Source: Dictyobacter vulcani (GTDB lineage: Bacteria; Chloroflexota; Ktedonobacteria; Ktedonobacterales; Ktedonobacteraceae). Taken from it: a DNA stretch of 64,000 bases. Shown in pieces: positions 48,318 to 56,877 of the stretch (position 1 is the stretch's first letter; every line of letters begins with the position of its first letter). The notes under the pieces were generated by a model. That model made no database searches and had not been told where the DNA came from. It worked only from the letters and a program-made list of their open reading frames with translations. The position numbers and the translations under genes were made by a program. The DNA lies in assembly GCF_008974265.1 (NCBI RefSeq), contig NZ_BKZW01000002.1, positions 310,001 through 374,000 of the forward strand. The letters run 5' to 3'.

Positions 48318-48542
48318 ATGAAGCGATCTCGAGTTATTCGTATAGTGATCATACATTCTATTATTGGTATGATGGGATATATTATCGGTGCCGTATTGTT
48401 GGGTATAAGTTGGTATCGAGAGGATACCACACTTCTCATTGTCGCGTTTTTCATCTTTGTACTAAATATGGTTTATAACTGGATTACCGCGTACATACAC
48501 TGGAAAAGAAGCCGTCGTACACTGACAACCGATGGAAAATGA
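48318..48542 (+). CDS. Small two-TM membrane protein
   Basis: The product has 74 residues from ATG 48318. Two hydrophobic helices are seen (IIHSIIGMMGYIIGAVLLGI and LLIVAFFIFVLNMVYNWITA) with basic flanks. No family is recognised. It follows the NADAR gene by 21 bases. Confidence 0.6.
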   Translation: MKRSRVIRIVIIHSIIGMMGYIIGAVLLGISWYREDTTLLIVAFFIFVLNMVYNWITAYIHWKRSRRTLTTDGK

Positions 48543-48982
48543 GAGATCGAGGTTGTGTCGTGGTTAGCATTTCTACGCGCCTCGCAATGTACTATGCATT
48601 CTATGTCAGGCGAGAGAGTGCCAGGCTATGCTTTTTTGCTTTGTTATGAGTGTATGTGTGGTGAGTATGCAGGCCTGGCTAGATATGGTGATTGGGAAGA
48701 GTTGATTTATCTGGAAAGGCCTTCTGGTAGCACCATCGTCAATCAAGGCGGAATGGTGCAATCCACGCTTCCCTGCAGCCACTATCTACGTTTAGAAGAC
48801 AGCTTGATTAACTGCGCACTCAAGCAAGGTGGCGCTTGGCGGCACAACTCACAGATATCCTGCAAGCCCGAGAAAAAAAGAACGACCGCGAACGCGCCGG
48901 TTTTGCCCATCAACTTATCCAGGACTAATGCAACAGGAACCGGAAGTGTGACTTTGGAAAAGCAACTTTTAGGAGGTAACCA
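48543..48982. other. Gap with a possible gene relic
   Basis: A plus-strand segment 48812-48928 reads LAAQLTDILQAREKKNDRER and then AGFAHQLIQD before TAA, which looks like a helical C-terminus, but the frame is closed upstream. The rest shows no convincing coding. It ends with a strong AGGAGGTAACC ribosome site for the next gene. Confidence 0.35.
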
Positions 48983-49468
48983 GTGGTTCTGACATCGCAG
49001 AGTGAACAACTTCTCGCGCTACCCACTTTTAAACCATCCGCACCCGCTCTTGCAGATCTTAAAAGCGGTAACGTGGACACACGCCTGGTGTTTGTGCTTC
49101 TAACGTTGGCTCAGCAGCATGCTCTAGATATTTCGACGATCAAGACTGGTCATCCTATGGAGCCAAAGACGCGTGGTGGTTTTGTAAATAGCCACTACTA
49201 TTACCGTGCTGTTGACATCATCGCCATCGACGGAAAATCCATCGCAGGTCACGAGACCGACCCTGACATTGTGGATGTTGGCCGGATATTGCGCAGTCTC
49301 TCCCCTCAGGACCGACCTGATCACATTTTTGGTCCTGCCGCCTGGCATGCAACGCTGAGATATACATCTACCGCTGGTTTTAAAAACGATCCCTTCCATA
49401 ATCAGATCTACGCAGATCACTTACACCTGAGTTTTGAACTGGAGACAGGAACAGATAACCAAGAATAA
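48983..49468 (+). CDS. Peptidase M15-like (Hedgehog/D,D-carboxypeptidase fold) protein
   Basis: The product has about 162 residues. GTG 48983 follows AGGAGGTAACC. The fold-typical motifs are STIKTGHP, NSHYYYRAVDIIAIDG (S-x-H-x-x-x-R-A-x-D, metal ligands His and Asp) and a C-terminal DHLHLSFELE (third ligand His). The family cleaves or binds peptidoglycan peptides. No signal peptide is seen, which is compatible with phage-derived endolysin use or a holin-dependent route. Confidence 0.72.
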   Translation: MVLTSQSEQLLALPTFKPSAPALADLKSGNVDTRLVFVLLTLAQQHALDISTIKTGHPMEPKTRGGFVNSHYYYRAVDIIAIDGKSIAGHETDPDIVDVGRILRSLSPQDRPDHIFGPAAWHATLRYTSTAGFKNDPFHNQIYADHLHLSFELETGTDNQE

Positions 49469-49755
49469 CTACCGCATACTAGAGAGAGCCAACGTTGACG
49501 ATCAGGTAGATAAGAGCAAATGTCATCTCCTCTAATTACAACATGTTGCGAGGCACAAAGTGGTGAAAATGCTAAGCTCGCTGCCTCGCAAAAACAACGT
49601 GATAGTGTCAATGGGCTCCTCAGGCCCTTGTAAAGGATACAGAACTTGTGTATAGTATAGGTGATAGAGATAAAAAGCAGGTCATTCAGCCCATTTTTAG
49701 TTTCTGCCTCGCAACTGGTGCATTCAGCGCGCTTCACAAGCGCCGCGAGGCAGCC
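49469..49755 (+). promoter_or_regulatory. CRISPR array B leader
   Basis: A gene-free 287-base segment before the first repeat. It holds a plausible promoter TTGTAA (49628-49633), 17 bases, TATAGT (49651-49656), pointing toward the array. It shows no obvious similarity to the array A leader beyond short AT-rich strings. Confidence 0.45.
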
Positions 49756-50075
49756 GTTGCAGAAGCGGAAGCATCTCGGTAGAGATTGAAACTAGATTGC
49801 CGTCCACCCCGCGCCGGGGCTCGCTATCGTTGCAGAAGCGGAAGCATCTCGGTAGAGATTGAAACTGCGATTTCCTGTGCGGTGAGGAGATGGTTGGATC
49901 GGTTGCAGAAGCGGAAGCATCTCGGTAGAGATTGAAACACTGGATCAGGGAGTTGGGTAGAGAGAAGAATGGGGTTGCAGAAGCGGAAGCATCTCGGTAG
50001 AGATTGAAACATCCGCAATTACTCTTGGATGGCTTAAATGAGACTTGGTTGCAGAAGCGGAAGCATCTCGATAGA

Positions 50076-50385
50076 GGGGTGCAACTAAATCATTGATAGA
50101 GCCATAGAAATGATGAATTTGGCATGGAGTAATGATCGTTTACATCAACAATAGAATGCTTTCTTGCTTATGTTGAATGAAATGCTCAGAAAAGTTCTGT
50201 GAGGAATGGGGCTATCCAAAAGAAGAAAGGGAGGGGAGGCGAGTCAAAGCTAAAAGGGAGTCTATTTCTGGCAAGTGATGATGAATTTTGATAAATGAAT
50301 TACTTGCGCCAGTATAAATAGAAAAATCTCTACAAACATAGTCGTAAATCAGAGAATAAATCTATTTGTGATTTAGTTGCACCCC
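50076..50385. mobile_element. 310-bp MITE, second copy
   Basis: Identical to the copy at 24661-24970. It is flanked by a perfect 10-bp duplication TCTCGATAGA (50066-50075 and 50386-50395), positions 19-28 of the array B repeat. The target differs at two bases from the array A insertion, so this is an independent insertion, not a duplicated segment. Confidence 0.95.
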
Positions 50386-50541
50386 TCTCGATAGAGATTG
50401 AAACCATCATTTGTGGTTTGGCAATGGAGAACACATCATTGTTGCAGAAGCGGAAGCATCTCGGTAGAGATTGAAACAGCGCGTAATTCACGCCTTCTGT
50501 GTAACTTTTGAGGGTTGCAGAAGCGGAAGCATCTCGGTAGA

Positions 50542-52007
50542 GGGTGGGCATTAATGTATTTGTAAAAGTCGTGTGTTGATCGATTTTGCTCGTTGCAGTG
50601 CCCGTGTATTGATGATGAGATAGATGAGCGTATTGAGCATGTGGACCGATCGTCGATTTCGGACTTTTGGTCGTTCGATCCCGAGTGCTTTGGCTTGACT
50701 ATTGATGCGTTCGCATGAAGTCCGTTGCGTGTAGATGGCCTTGTAGTGCGGGCTGCTGCGATCGAGTTGCACGCGTATCTGACCCCCCAATTCCCAATTG
50801 ACATCTTTGACACAGCCTTTCCCTTTGACAAATTGAGGATGATCACAGCTGGCTCCAGTAGCTTGGGGATGCAATAGTGGACAGCGAAAGCGTTGAGCTC
50901 GATAGCCATTGGTATGATCAAACTGATAGGTCGGCTGCATGCGCAGTTTCTTTGGGCACAGGGGCACCCCATCAGGAGCGCGTTCATAGACAGGATGTCC
51001 ATGCTGATTGAGTGGAACTGCCGCAATTCCGCCGTGGTGGACGCAGCGTTGGTACACATACCACGCATCATAGGCGGCATCGACCGTCAGATTGATGGGA
51101 AATGACCCCAAGGTGGCAACGGTTTGCATATACAAGGGCTTGAAGTAGGTCACATCACCTTCATTGAAGGGTAAGGTGTACTCAGCCAGGACGACATCGC
51201 CGTAGTCGGGGGTGGTCGCCGCGACCACGCCACTGCCATAGCCCCACAGACATTCCTTTTGCACTTTTTTTGACCCATCGGCTTGTTCCAGATTGGTGCT
51301 TTTTTTGACACCAACCCTGCAATCGGGATCGCCTGATGGTTGTCGATCAGGGAAGAAGCGACCAAGGAGACTGACCCTCGGGTTGTTCTCTTTGACCCAG
51401 GCGTAGATATGTTTGACATCGATGGCAATGGTTTCGCCCAGGGCAGGAATTTCGGCTTGTAAGGCATGAATGCTCGCCTGCAAGAGATTTTGCACGACTC
51501 CATGATCCAGGGTTCGTTGTTTGTTGGTGAGCCAACGTTTCTTCGGTAGGGTTCGTTGAGCATCGAAGCCGTAGGGTTTCGTGGCATCGAGCACGAGGCG
51601 AAAGCCTAACTCAAGGATGAGCAGCGGATGTTCAAGCAAGAATGTACGGAGTTGGGTCACGTACTCTTTGCCTTCAATGAGCTTGACCAGGAAGGCTTTG
51701 ACGTAGGCAATCTCAGGATGCGAGGGTCGTCCCAAGCGGGGTTGCTGCGTCTGCGGTTGAAGAAGTGGTCGCCAGTCAATGAAGGAAAAGAACGTGCGAT
51801 AGCGCTGAACGACAGCATCATGCTCAATCATGGTGGCAAGCGTGGGCTGGTCAAAGGTAAGAGAGTAAGGTATCATACAAAAAAGCTCCTTTTGGAGAGG
51901 ATTTGGTGATACATATACTCTGCCAAGGAGCGTTTTTTTTGTCAAGCAATACGGGACTTTTGAGGTTTTAATCGTTGTCCTTTTCAGTTTTACATTAATG
52001 CCCACCC
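50542..52007 (-). mobile_element. CRISPR-targeting IS, subfamily 2 (1,466 bp)
   Basis: The ends are GGGTGGGCATTAATGTA and TACATTAATGCCCACCC, different from those of the MITE/IS subfamily 1 except for the G-rich tips. A perfect 10-bp duplication TCTCGGTAGA (50532-50541 and 52008-52017) lies at repeat positions 19-28. The element encodes one intact transposase on the minus strand. Confidence 0.95.
50551..51876 (-). CDS. DDE transposase of CRISPR-targeting IS, subfamily 2
   Basis: The product has about 441 residues. ATG 51876 (MIPYSLTFDQPTLATMIEHD) follows AAAAGGAG; the frame is open further upstream but that part lies in the terminal region. Catalytic residues are likely in AIDVKHIYAWVKENNPR (D), NLTVDAAYDAWYVYQR (D) and YTQRTSCERINSQAKALGIE (E). 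A Cys-containing segment (GASCDHPQFVKGKGC) precedes the Glu. The protein is closely related to the subfamily 1 transposase at 52101 despite different element ends. The family is IS4/IS1182-like by general pattern but I cannot place it firmly. Confidence 0.88.
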   Translation of the reverse strand: MIPYSLTFDQPTLATMIEHDAVVQRYRTFFSFIDWRPLLQPQTQQPRLGRPSHPEIAYVKAFLVKLIEGKEYVTQLRTFLLEHPLLILELGFRLVLDATKPYGFDAQRTLPKKRWLTNKQRTLDHGVVQNLLQASIHALQAEIPALGETIAIDVKHIYAWVKENNPRVSLLGRFFPDRQPSGDPDCRVGVKKSTNLEQADGSKKVQKECLWGYGSGVVAATTPDYGDVVLAEYTLPFNEGDVTYFKPLYMQTVATLGSFPINLTVDAAYDAWYVYQRCVHHGGIAAVPLNQHGHPVYERAPDGVPLCPKKLRMQPTYQFDHTNGYRAQRFRCPLLHPQATGASCDHPQFVKGKGCVKDVNWELGGQIRVQLDRSSPHYKAIYTQRTSCERINSQAKALGIERPKVRNRRSVHMLNTLIYLIINTRALQRAKSINTRLLQIH

Positions 52008-52091
52008 TCTCGGTAGAGATTGAAACTTCCAACTGTTCCCATCGGCGATCTCGAGAAAGGTGCGTCGCAGAAGCGGAAGCATCTCGGTAGA

Positions 52092-53632
52092 GGGGTGCAA
52101 CTAAATCATTTGTAGAAGTCCTCTGTTGATCGAAATGGCTCGACTGAGAGCACGTACATTGATAATCACATAGGTCAACGTGTTCAGGTTCGCAACAGAG
52201 CGATGATTATGGACTCTAGGTCGCTCAATTCCGATTTCTTTAGCCTGGCTGTTGATGCGCTCGCAACTGGTGCGCTGAGTGTAAATGGCCTTGTAGAGCG
52301 GGCTCTCACGATTGAGACTCACACGCATTCGTGCACCCCGCTCCCAATTCACATCCTTGACGCAGCCTTTCCCTTTCCCAAATTGTGCATGATCGCACGT
52401 GTTCCCCGTGGCTTGAGGGAAGAGCAGTGGACAGCGGAAGCGTTGGGCTCGATAGCCGTAGGTATGATTGAATTGATAGGTCGGGTGCATACGGAGCTTT
52501 TTCGGACACAAGGGAACCCCATCCGAGGCTCGCTCATAGACCAAATGCCCATGCTGATTCAACGGAACCGCCGCAATGCCACCATGACGTGCGGCTGCTT
52601 CATAGATATACCAGGCATCGTAGGCAGCATCAGCGGTAATATGCGTGGGAAAGTGCTGCAAAGCCAGTGCTGCTCGTTGAGAGAGCGGACGGAAATAGGT
52701 GACATCGTTCTCATTGAAGGGCTGTGTGTACTCCGCCAGCACCACATCGCCATAGTCGGGCGTGGTGGCAGCCGCCACTCCTGAACCATAGCCCCAGAGC
52801 AGTTCTTTCTTTTCTTTGGTGGAACCATCTGGTTGTTCCTGGTTGGTGCTGCGTTTCACACCAAGCTTGCAATCAGGATCGCCGATGAGGACCTGATCTT
52901 TGTCAAAGCGTTCCTTGATGTAGGCTCGTGGGTTGTTTTCTTTGACCCATGCATAGATATGCTTGACATCAAATGCGACGGTTTCTCCCAGCCCAGGAAT
53001 CTGGGCCTGGAGCGCGGACACGGTAGCTTCAAGCAACTGTTGAAGGAGACCCTGATCCAGCCAACGCAATTTTTTGCTCAGCCAAAAGCGTGAGGGCAGT
53101 GTCTTTTGGGCATCAAAGCCGTAGGGCTTTTGAGGATCAAGGACCAGATGAAAGTCGAAGTCAATGATGAGCAGAGGATGCTTGAGCAGAAACTGTCGCA
53201 GTTGGGTTGAATAGAGAAACCCTTCGCGGATACGTAAAAGAAAGGCTTTCAAGTAGGCACGCTCAGAATGGAGGGGTGGTCGACGATGTGTGGATTGGCT
53301 GCGTTCCCATTGCTCGACCAACGACCAATCAATCAAGGAAAAGAAGGCACGATAGTCGGCGACAACAGGATCATGATCAAGTAGGGTGGCCAGGGTGGAC
53401 TGGTCAAAGAGGTGAGAAACAGGTATCATATCAAGAGACTCCTTTGGAGATGTGTGGTTTGATATAAATACTCTGCAAAGGAGATTTTCTTTTGTCAAGC
53501 AAAAACGAGATCAATAGAGAAAACAGGTGGATTTTGCGATCTCTTCTTTAGTTGCTCGTGTTTTTAGAGAATACAGGGACGAGTCGGAATCGTTCAAAGG
53601 GCCTTTTTTGAGGAATACTTTAGTTGCACCCC
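52092..53632 (-). mobile_element. CRISPR-targeting IS, subfamily 1 (1,541 bp), hybrid flanks
   Basis: The ends are GGGGTGCAACTAAATCATT and TTTAGTTGCACCCC, as in the MITE. The left flank is TCTCGGTAGA (array B repeat type) and the right flank is TCTCGACAGA (array A/C type), both at repeat position 28 or 19. A single insertion would give identical flanks, so the element marks a recombination between two copies residing in different arrays. Confidence 0.93.
52101..53429 (-). CDS. DDE transposase of CRISPR-targeting IS, subfamily 1
   Basis: The product has about 442 residues. ATG 53429 (MIPVSHLFDQSTLATLLDHD) follows AAAGGAG. Catalytic residues are likely in VAFDVKHIYAWVKENNPRAY, HITADAAYDAWYIYEA and YTQRTSCERINSQAKEIGIE. 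It includes conserved GYGSGVAAATTPDYGDVVLA and GKGCVKDVNWERGARMRVSL. It should mobilise both its own element and the 310-bp MITE with the same ends. Confidence 0.9.
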   Translation of the reverse strand: MIPVSHLFDQSTLATLLDHDPVVADYRAFFSLIDWSLVEQWERSQSTHRRPPLHSERAYLKAFLLRIREGFLYSTQLRQFLLKHPLLIIDFDFHLVLDPQKPYGFDAQKTLPSRFWLSKKLRWLDQGLLQQLLEATVSALQAQIPGLGETVAFDVKHIYAWVKENNPRAYIKERFDKDQVLIGDPDCKLGVKRSTNQEQPDGSTKEKKELLWGYGSGVAAATTPDYGDVVLAEYTQPFNENDVTYFRPLSQRAALALQHFPTHITADAAYDAWYIYEAAARHGGIAAVPLNQHGHLVYERASDGVPLCPKKLRMHPTYQFNHTYGYRAQRFRCPLLFPQATGNTCDHAQFGKGKGCVKDVNWERGARMRVSLNRESPLYKAIYTQRTSCERINSQAKEIGIERPRVHNHRSVANLNTLTYVIINVRALSRAISINRGLLQMI

Positions 53633-54424
53633 TCTCGACAGAGATTGAAACTCCGCACGATTTCACGGGTGTTCCGCACGATCTTTCCTGGCTAAACGAC
53701 CCATGCATCTCGACAGAGATTGAAACAATTGCTGGTGACACTGCTAGGACGAGGACGTCTATGGCTAAACGACCCATGCATCTCGACAGAGATTGAAACC
53801 CAATGGTCGCGAGTGTGTCATCGAGTTCTCGCTCGGGCTAAACGACCCATGCATCTCGACAGAGATTGAAACACCACCTGGTTGCGGTGCCTATAGCCAA
53901 TTTCGATTGGCTAAACGACCCATGCATCTCGACAGAGATTGAAACTCAACCATGCCGCATAAGGCGGCACCCAGTGCCACGGCTAAACGACCCATGCATC
54001 TCGACAGAGATTGAAACAGCGCCTTACCGGCAGAGTTGCCATCGATGACTGCAGGCTAAACGACCCATGCATCTCGACAGAGATTGAAACGGTTCTGGGT
54101 TGTAGCTGTTTATTGGCAGGATGCTGCGGCTAAACGACCCATGCATCTCGACAGAGATTGAAACGTACTCCTCAAGTTGGCACGCGAGGTACTGGTTGGG
54201 CTAAACGACCCATGCATCTCGACAGAGATTGAAACAACACTTCCACCGTAGTGGAAGTTGCAGTTGCAGTTGACTAAACGACCCATGCATCTCGACAGAG
54301 ATTGAAACAGGGCCATTCCCCACTGGCCGTTTATAGGCATGGAGGGCTAAACGACCCATGCTTCTCGACAGAGATTGAAACAAGCTGTCTGGTAGGGGAC
54401 ATAGACTTCGATAGTTGGGGCTAA
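53633..54424 (+). CRISPR. CRISPR array C (10 full repeats, leaderless)
   Basis: After the IS right flank (half repeat from 53633), full 37-base repeats start at 53690, 53763, 53836, 53909, 53981, 54054, 54128, 54199, 54272 and 54345. They begin GGCTAAACGACCCATGCATC and end TCGACAGAGATTGAAAC. The 54272 repeat starts GACTAA and the last has CATGCTTC. A six-base repeat start GGCTAA at about 54419 then passes directly into transposase DNA. Without its own leader, the array depends on read-through from array B through two IS elements or on an IS promoter. Confidence 0.95.
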
Positions 54425-54650
54425 TTGAACTGTCGGGTGCATACGGAGCTTGTTCGGGCACCATGAGGCCCCATTCAAGGCTCGCTCATAGACCACATGC
54501 CCATATGTAATGCTGCCGTGGTAGACACGGTTCGTTGGTATACATACCGGCCATCAGAGGGGGCATCGGCAGTGAGATTGATAGGAAACGCTCCTCATGT
54601 GGCAACGGTGTGCCGATACCATGGCTCGAGGTAGGTGACATCACCTTTAA
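54425..54650 (-). pseudogene. Transposase relic after array C
   Basis: This DNA corresponds to an internal part of the subfamily 1 transposase (coding region for ...PLCPKKLRMHPTYQF and upstream), with many changes. It is nearly identical to 26030-26260 in locus A. It starts abruptly after GGCTAA of the array, perhaps by microhomology at CTAAtTGAAC. Confidence 0.8.
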
Positions 54651-54765
54651 GCAAGGATGGGGGAATAGTGATTCACAAATATGTGAACTGCTCGCTGGCT
54701 GTTTGTGCTATGTGCATGGTGAGCAGTTCACGTTTAATTACTATGAGCTAAACTTACTTTTTATA

Positions 54766-55236
54766 CTAAAATGTTTGGCGTATGTGCGTTATTACCTGAC
54801 GAATCTCCTGGTCTACATTCAACCAGGCTTTATGCCGGTCGGACCAGGATGAAACAGGTTTTCCCCTTGGCAACCACGCGATTGCTCCAAGTGGGTGTCC
54901 TGCTAAATTGATGTGGTGTAGAAGGATGGGGATAAGAACCGTTTCTCTCCGCGTTTTGCTTCTCTCAAATGCCTCATGGAATTCAGCGCCCGAGCAATAG
55001 CCAGAAGCAAGGAAGCTGGGGCTCACCAGCAACAAGATAAGATCAGCAGTCAATATGTGGGGATCGATGATCTGTGACCAATCTGTTCCCGGCTTCACCT
55101 GGCACTCTGCCCAACTAGCAATGACCTGGGTTTGTTGCATTATACTCAGGTAGTCTTCGAATTCTTGTTTGAGTGCCTCATCCTTCTGTGCATAGCTCAA
55201 ATAAACCGTTACGGGCGGTTTTTGTTCTCTCATCAT
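54766..55236 (-). CDS. TIR-domain protein beside CARF-HTH gene
   Basis: The product has 156 residues starting MMREQKPPVTVYLSYAQKDE. It is a single TIR domain: YLSYAQKDEALKQEFEDYLS, IASWAECQVKPGTDW, LLVSPSFLASGYCSGAEFHE with a candidate catalytic Glu, then PILLHHINLAGHPLGAIAWL. It faces the same way as the CARF-HTH gene 136 bases upstream. Locus A keeps a decayed copy of the same pair, so the association has been maintained through a duplication. It could be an NADase effector controlled by cyclic oligoadenylate. Confidence 0.85.
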   Translation of the reverse strand: MMREQKPPVTVYLSYAQKDEALKQEFEDYLSIMQQTQVIASWAECQVKPGTDWSQIIDPHILTADLILLLVSPSFLASGYCSGAEFHEAFERSKTRRETVLIPILLHHINLAGHPLGAIAWLPRGKPVSSWSDRHKAWLNVDQEIRQVITHIRQTF

Positions 55237-55372
55237 CCTTGATCATCCTTCATAACCTATAAGAGCACTATCAATAGAAATAATTACGATGGACTGTACC
55301 ATACTGAGCTACATCCTTATGAGTAAAATCAGTAGGGGTTATGATGTATTTTGGTGGTGAGCTTGCTATACT

Positions 55373-56239
55373 TTAGCTATCGCTCTCAAAGTAGGTGCTG
55401 AACTTTTGGCAGAGGAAGTGGTAGTCGAGGGGCTCGGACTCGGGGATATTCCAGATGTTGCGGCAGTGCTGGAGGAGATGGCCTTTATGGCTGTGAACGG
55501 TGGCTTCGCTGATACAGAGTTCGCTGGCGACCTGGGGTGTGCGGAGTCCACGGGCAAAGGCTTTCAGAACATCGAGCTGGCGTGACGTGGCAAGCTCGAT
55601 GACCTGCTGACAGCGTTTGCGTTCCTGTAGATTCAGGTGGTCTTGTTGCTCTTGCTCGGCGGTTTTGAACGACGTATTGCTGTTCGGGATATAGGCTCCG
55701 AGCGTGATAAAGGGTCCGCGGATCAGTTTGACGCCGGCTTCTGGTGGGACATGCATGTGGGCGCCATTGCGGACCTGGGCAACCGTCGCTTCGGGAGTAT
55801 GGATATGCCAGATGTGATCATGTCGATCGAAGTTGAGGGCGGCCACCGATATTGCGAGCAGGGACATCAGGCGGCGACCACCGCTGACTGAGAGGTGGAT
55901 ATGATATCCCTGATGTTTGAGGCTGACGACCAGTTGATGGATCGTTTCCAGGGTGGCGTCGGCATGGATATCATCCACAATATCATCGATGGGAGCGCCG
56001 TCCATGCGCAGGACATGTGAGCGCAGGTGGATAGTGCGTCCCGCGGCCGTATAGTAGTCACCAGGAAACTCGGCACGCAGCTGGCTGAGTGAGCGTTGGT
56101 ATTTCTCGGTATCGGCATTGGGATGCAGGACAATCACATCGCTGATCGGATATTCTTTGAGCAGGAGGTCCAGGGTGAAGGTGATGATCTGGGACTGACC
56201 GCCTAGCGTGGCCAGGAGGATATGAGGACGAACTGACAC
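55373..56239 (-). CDS. CARF domain fused to LuxR-type HTH
   Basis: The product has 288 residues. Residues 1-200 form a CARF domain of the Csm6/NE0113 or ring-nuclease sort: HILLATLGGQSQIITFTLDL at the N-terminus and HIHLSVSGGRRLMSLLAISV near 113-132 (the SGGRR ligand-binding loop). Residues about 215-270 form a GerE/LuxR HTH (RQLDVLKAFARGLRTPQVAS, ELCISEATVHSHKGHLLQHC). CARF domains bind cyclic oligoadenylates made by type III CRISPR Cas10. The fusion to LuxR-type HTH suggests a transcription factor that switches genes on or off during infection, possibly the TIR gene and the divergent ATPase-Csx3 genes. A ring-nuclease activity cannot be excluded. Confidence 0.88.
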   Translation of the reverse strand: MSVRPHILLATLGGQSQIITFTLDLLLKEYPISDVIVLHPNADTEKYQRSLSQLRAEFPGDYYTAAGRTIHLRSHVLRMDGAPIDDIVDDIHADATLETIHQLVVSLKHQGYHIHLSVSGGRRLMSLLAISVAALNFDRHDHIWHIHTPEATVAQVRNGAHMHVPPEAGVKLIRGPFITLGAYIPNSNTSFKTAEQEQQDHLNLQERKRCQQVIELATSRQLDVLKAFARGLRTPQVASELCISEATVHSHKGHLLQHCRNIWNIPESEPLDYHFLCQKFSTYFESDS

Positions 56240-56295
56240 GAGCGCTTCCTACCTTCCGTGTTAGCTTGACGATAACAAAAGGAGTTGTTCGAACA

Positions 56296-56874
56296 ATGAA
56301 TTTCTTACCCGCTGTTCTCATCGGCGGTCCGCCGCAGGCTGGAAAATCGGTCCTTTTCTATAGTGTAACACATGCACTCCGTGAGCGTAATATTCCTCAT
56401 CACGCGATTCGAGCTTGTCTGGATGGAGAAGGCAACTGGACCCAGGAAAGTCATCCCGATACGGTGAGTCAGATTCGTCTGAACGTGACGACGGCCTGGC
56501 CAGCCAGTTTTGTCGAGCGCATCTCCTATGATATTGAGCATCGCTGCCTGCCATTTCTGATAGACATGGGCGGCCGTCCGCAGGGCACACAGCTGGATCT
56601 CTTCCGTCTCTGCACACATTCCATCCTGCTGCTGCGTGAGGACGAGCCGGATGCGACGCGTATATGGCAGCGCTTGATCCATGAAAATGGGGTGGCCCCT
56701 CTGGCCCACATTACCTCAACCCTGACCGGTGAAAGTATCCTGACCAGGAGCTCTCCCACCATCGAAGGGACGCTCACAGGACTCCACCGCCACGATAGTG
56801 AGCGGGTACACGGACCTGTCTTTGAACTGCTAGTGGAGAGGATTGCTGCCTTATTCAATTCATATGATCTGTAA
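56296..56874 (+). CDS. P-loop ATPase of the AAA-Csx3 type
   Basis: The product has about 193 residues from ATG 56296 (MNFLPAVLIGGPPQAGKSVL), divergent from the CARF-HTH gene. It has a kinase-like P-loop GGPPQAGKS near residue 10, then FYSVTHALRERNIPHHAIRA and LDGEGNWTQESHPD. In other genomes this ATPase is fused to Csx3 as a single protein. Here it is separate and ends three bases before the Csx3 gene. The fused form has been linked to cyclic oligoadenylate turnover or regulation. It is probably co-translated with the next gene. Confidence 0.8.
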   Translation: MNFLPAVLIGGPPQAGKSVLFYSVTHALRERNIPHHAIRACLDGEGNWTQESHPDTVSQIRLNVTTAWPASFVERISYDIEHRCLPFLIDMGGRPQGTQLDLFRLCTHSILLLREDEPDATRIWQRLIHENGVAPLAHITSTLTGESILTRSSPTIEGTLTGLHRHDSERVHGPVFELLVERIAALFNSYDL

Positions 56875-56877
56875 GAA

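Larger units (their letters stand above)
49756..52091 (+). CRISPR. CRISPR array B (8 repeats, split by three insertions)
   Basis: The 37-base repeat begins GTTGCAGAAGCGGAAGCA and ends TCTCGGTAGAGATTGAAAC. Its last 19 bases differ from array A repeats at only two positions, while the first 18 differ completely. Repeats start at 49756, 49829, 49902, 49974, 50048, 50441, 50514 and 52064, the last beginning GTCGCAG. Repeat 5 has TCTCGATAGA and is cut by the MITE. Repeat 7 is cut by an IS at 50542, and repeat 8 by an IS at 52092. All cuts lie after repeat position 28. Spacers are 35-37 bases. Confidence 0.95.

Noticed and set aside
48555..48992. 145-residue plus-strand frame
   Set aside because: No ribosome site or domain, Cys-rich odd composition, and another frame in the same DNA looks more coding-like near 48812-48928.
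49824..50551. Minus-strand frames with SLPRCFRFCN phrases
   Set aside because: Same artefact, produced by the array B repeat.
54535..54852. Plus-strand 105-residue frame, with a similar one at 26210-26452
   Set aside because: Antisense to the TIR gene and transposase relic; conserved only because the DNA block is duplicated.
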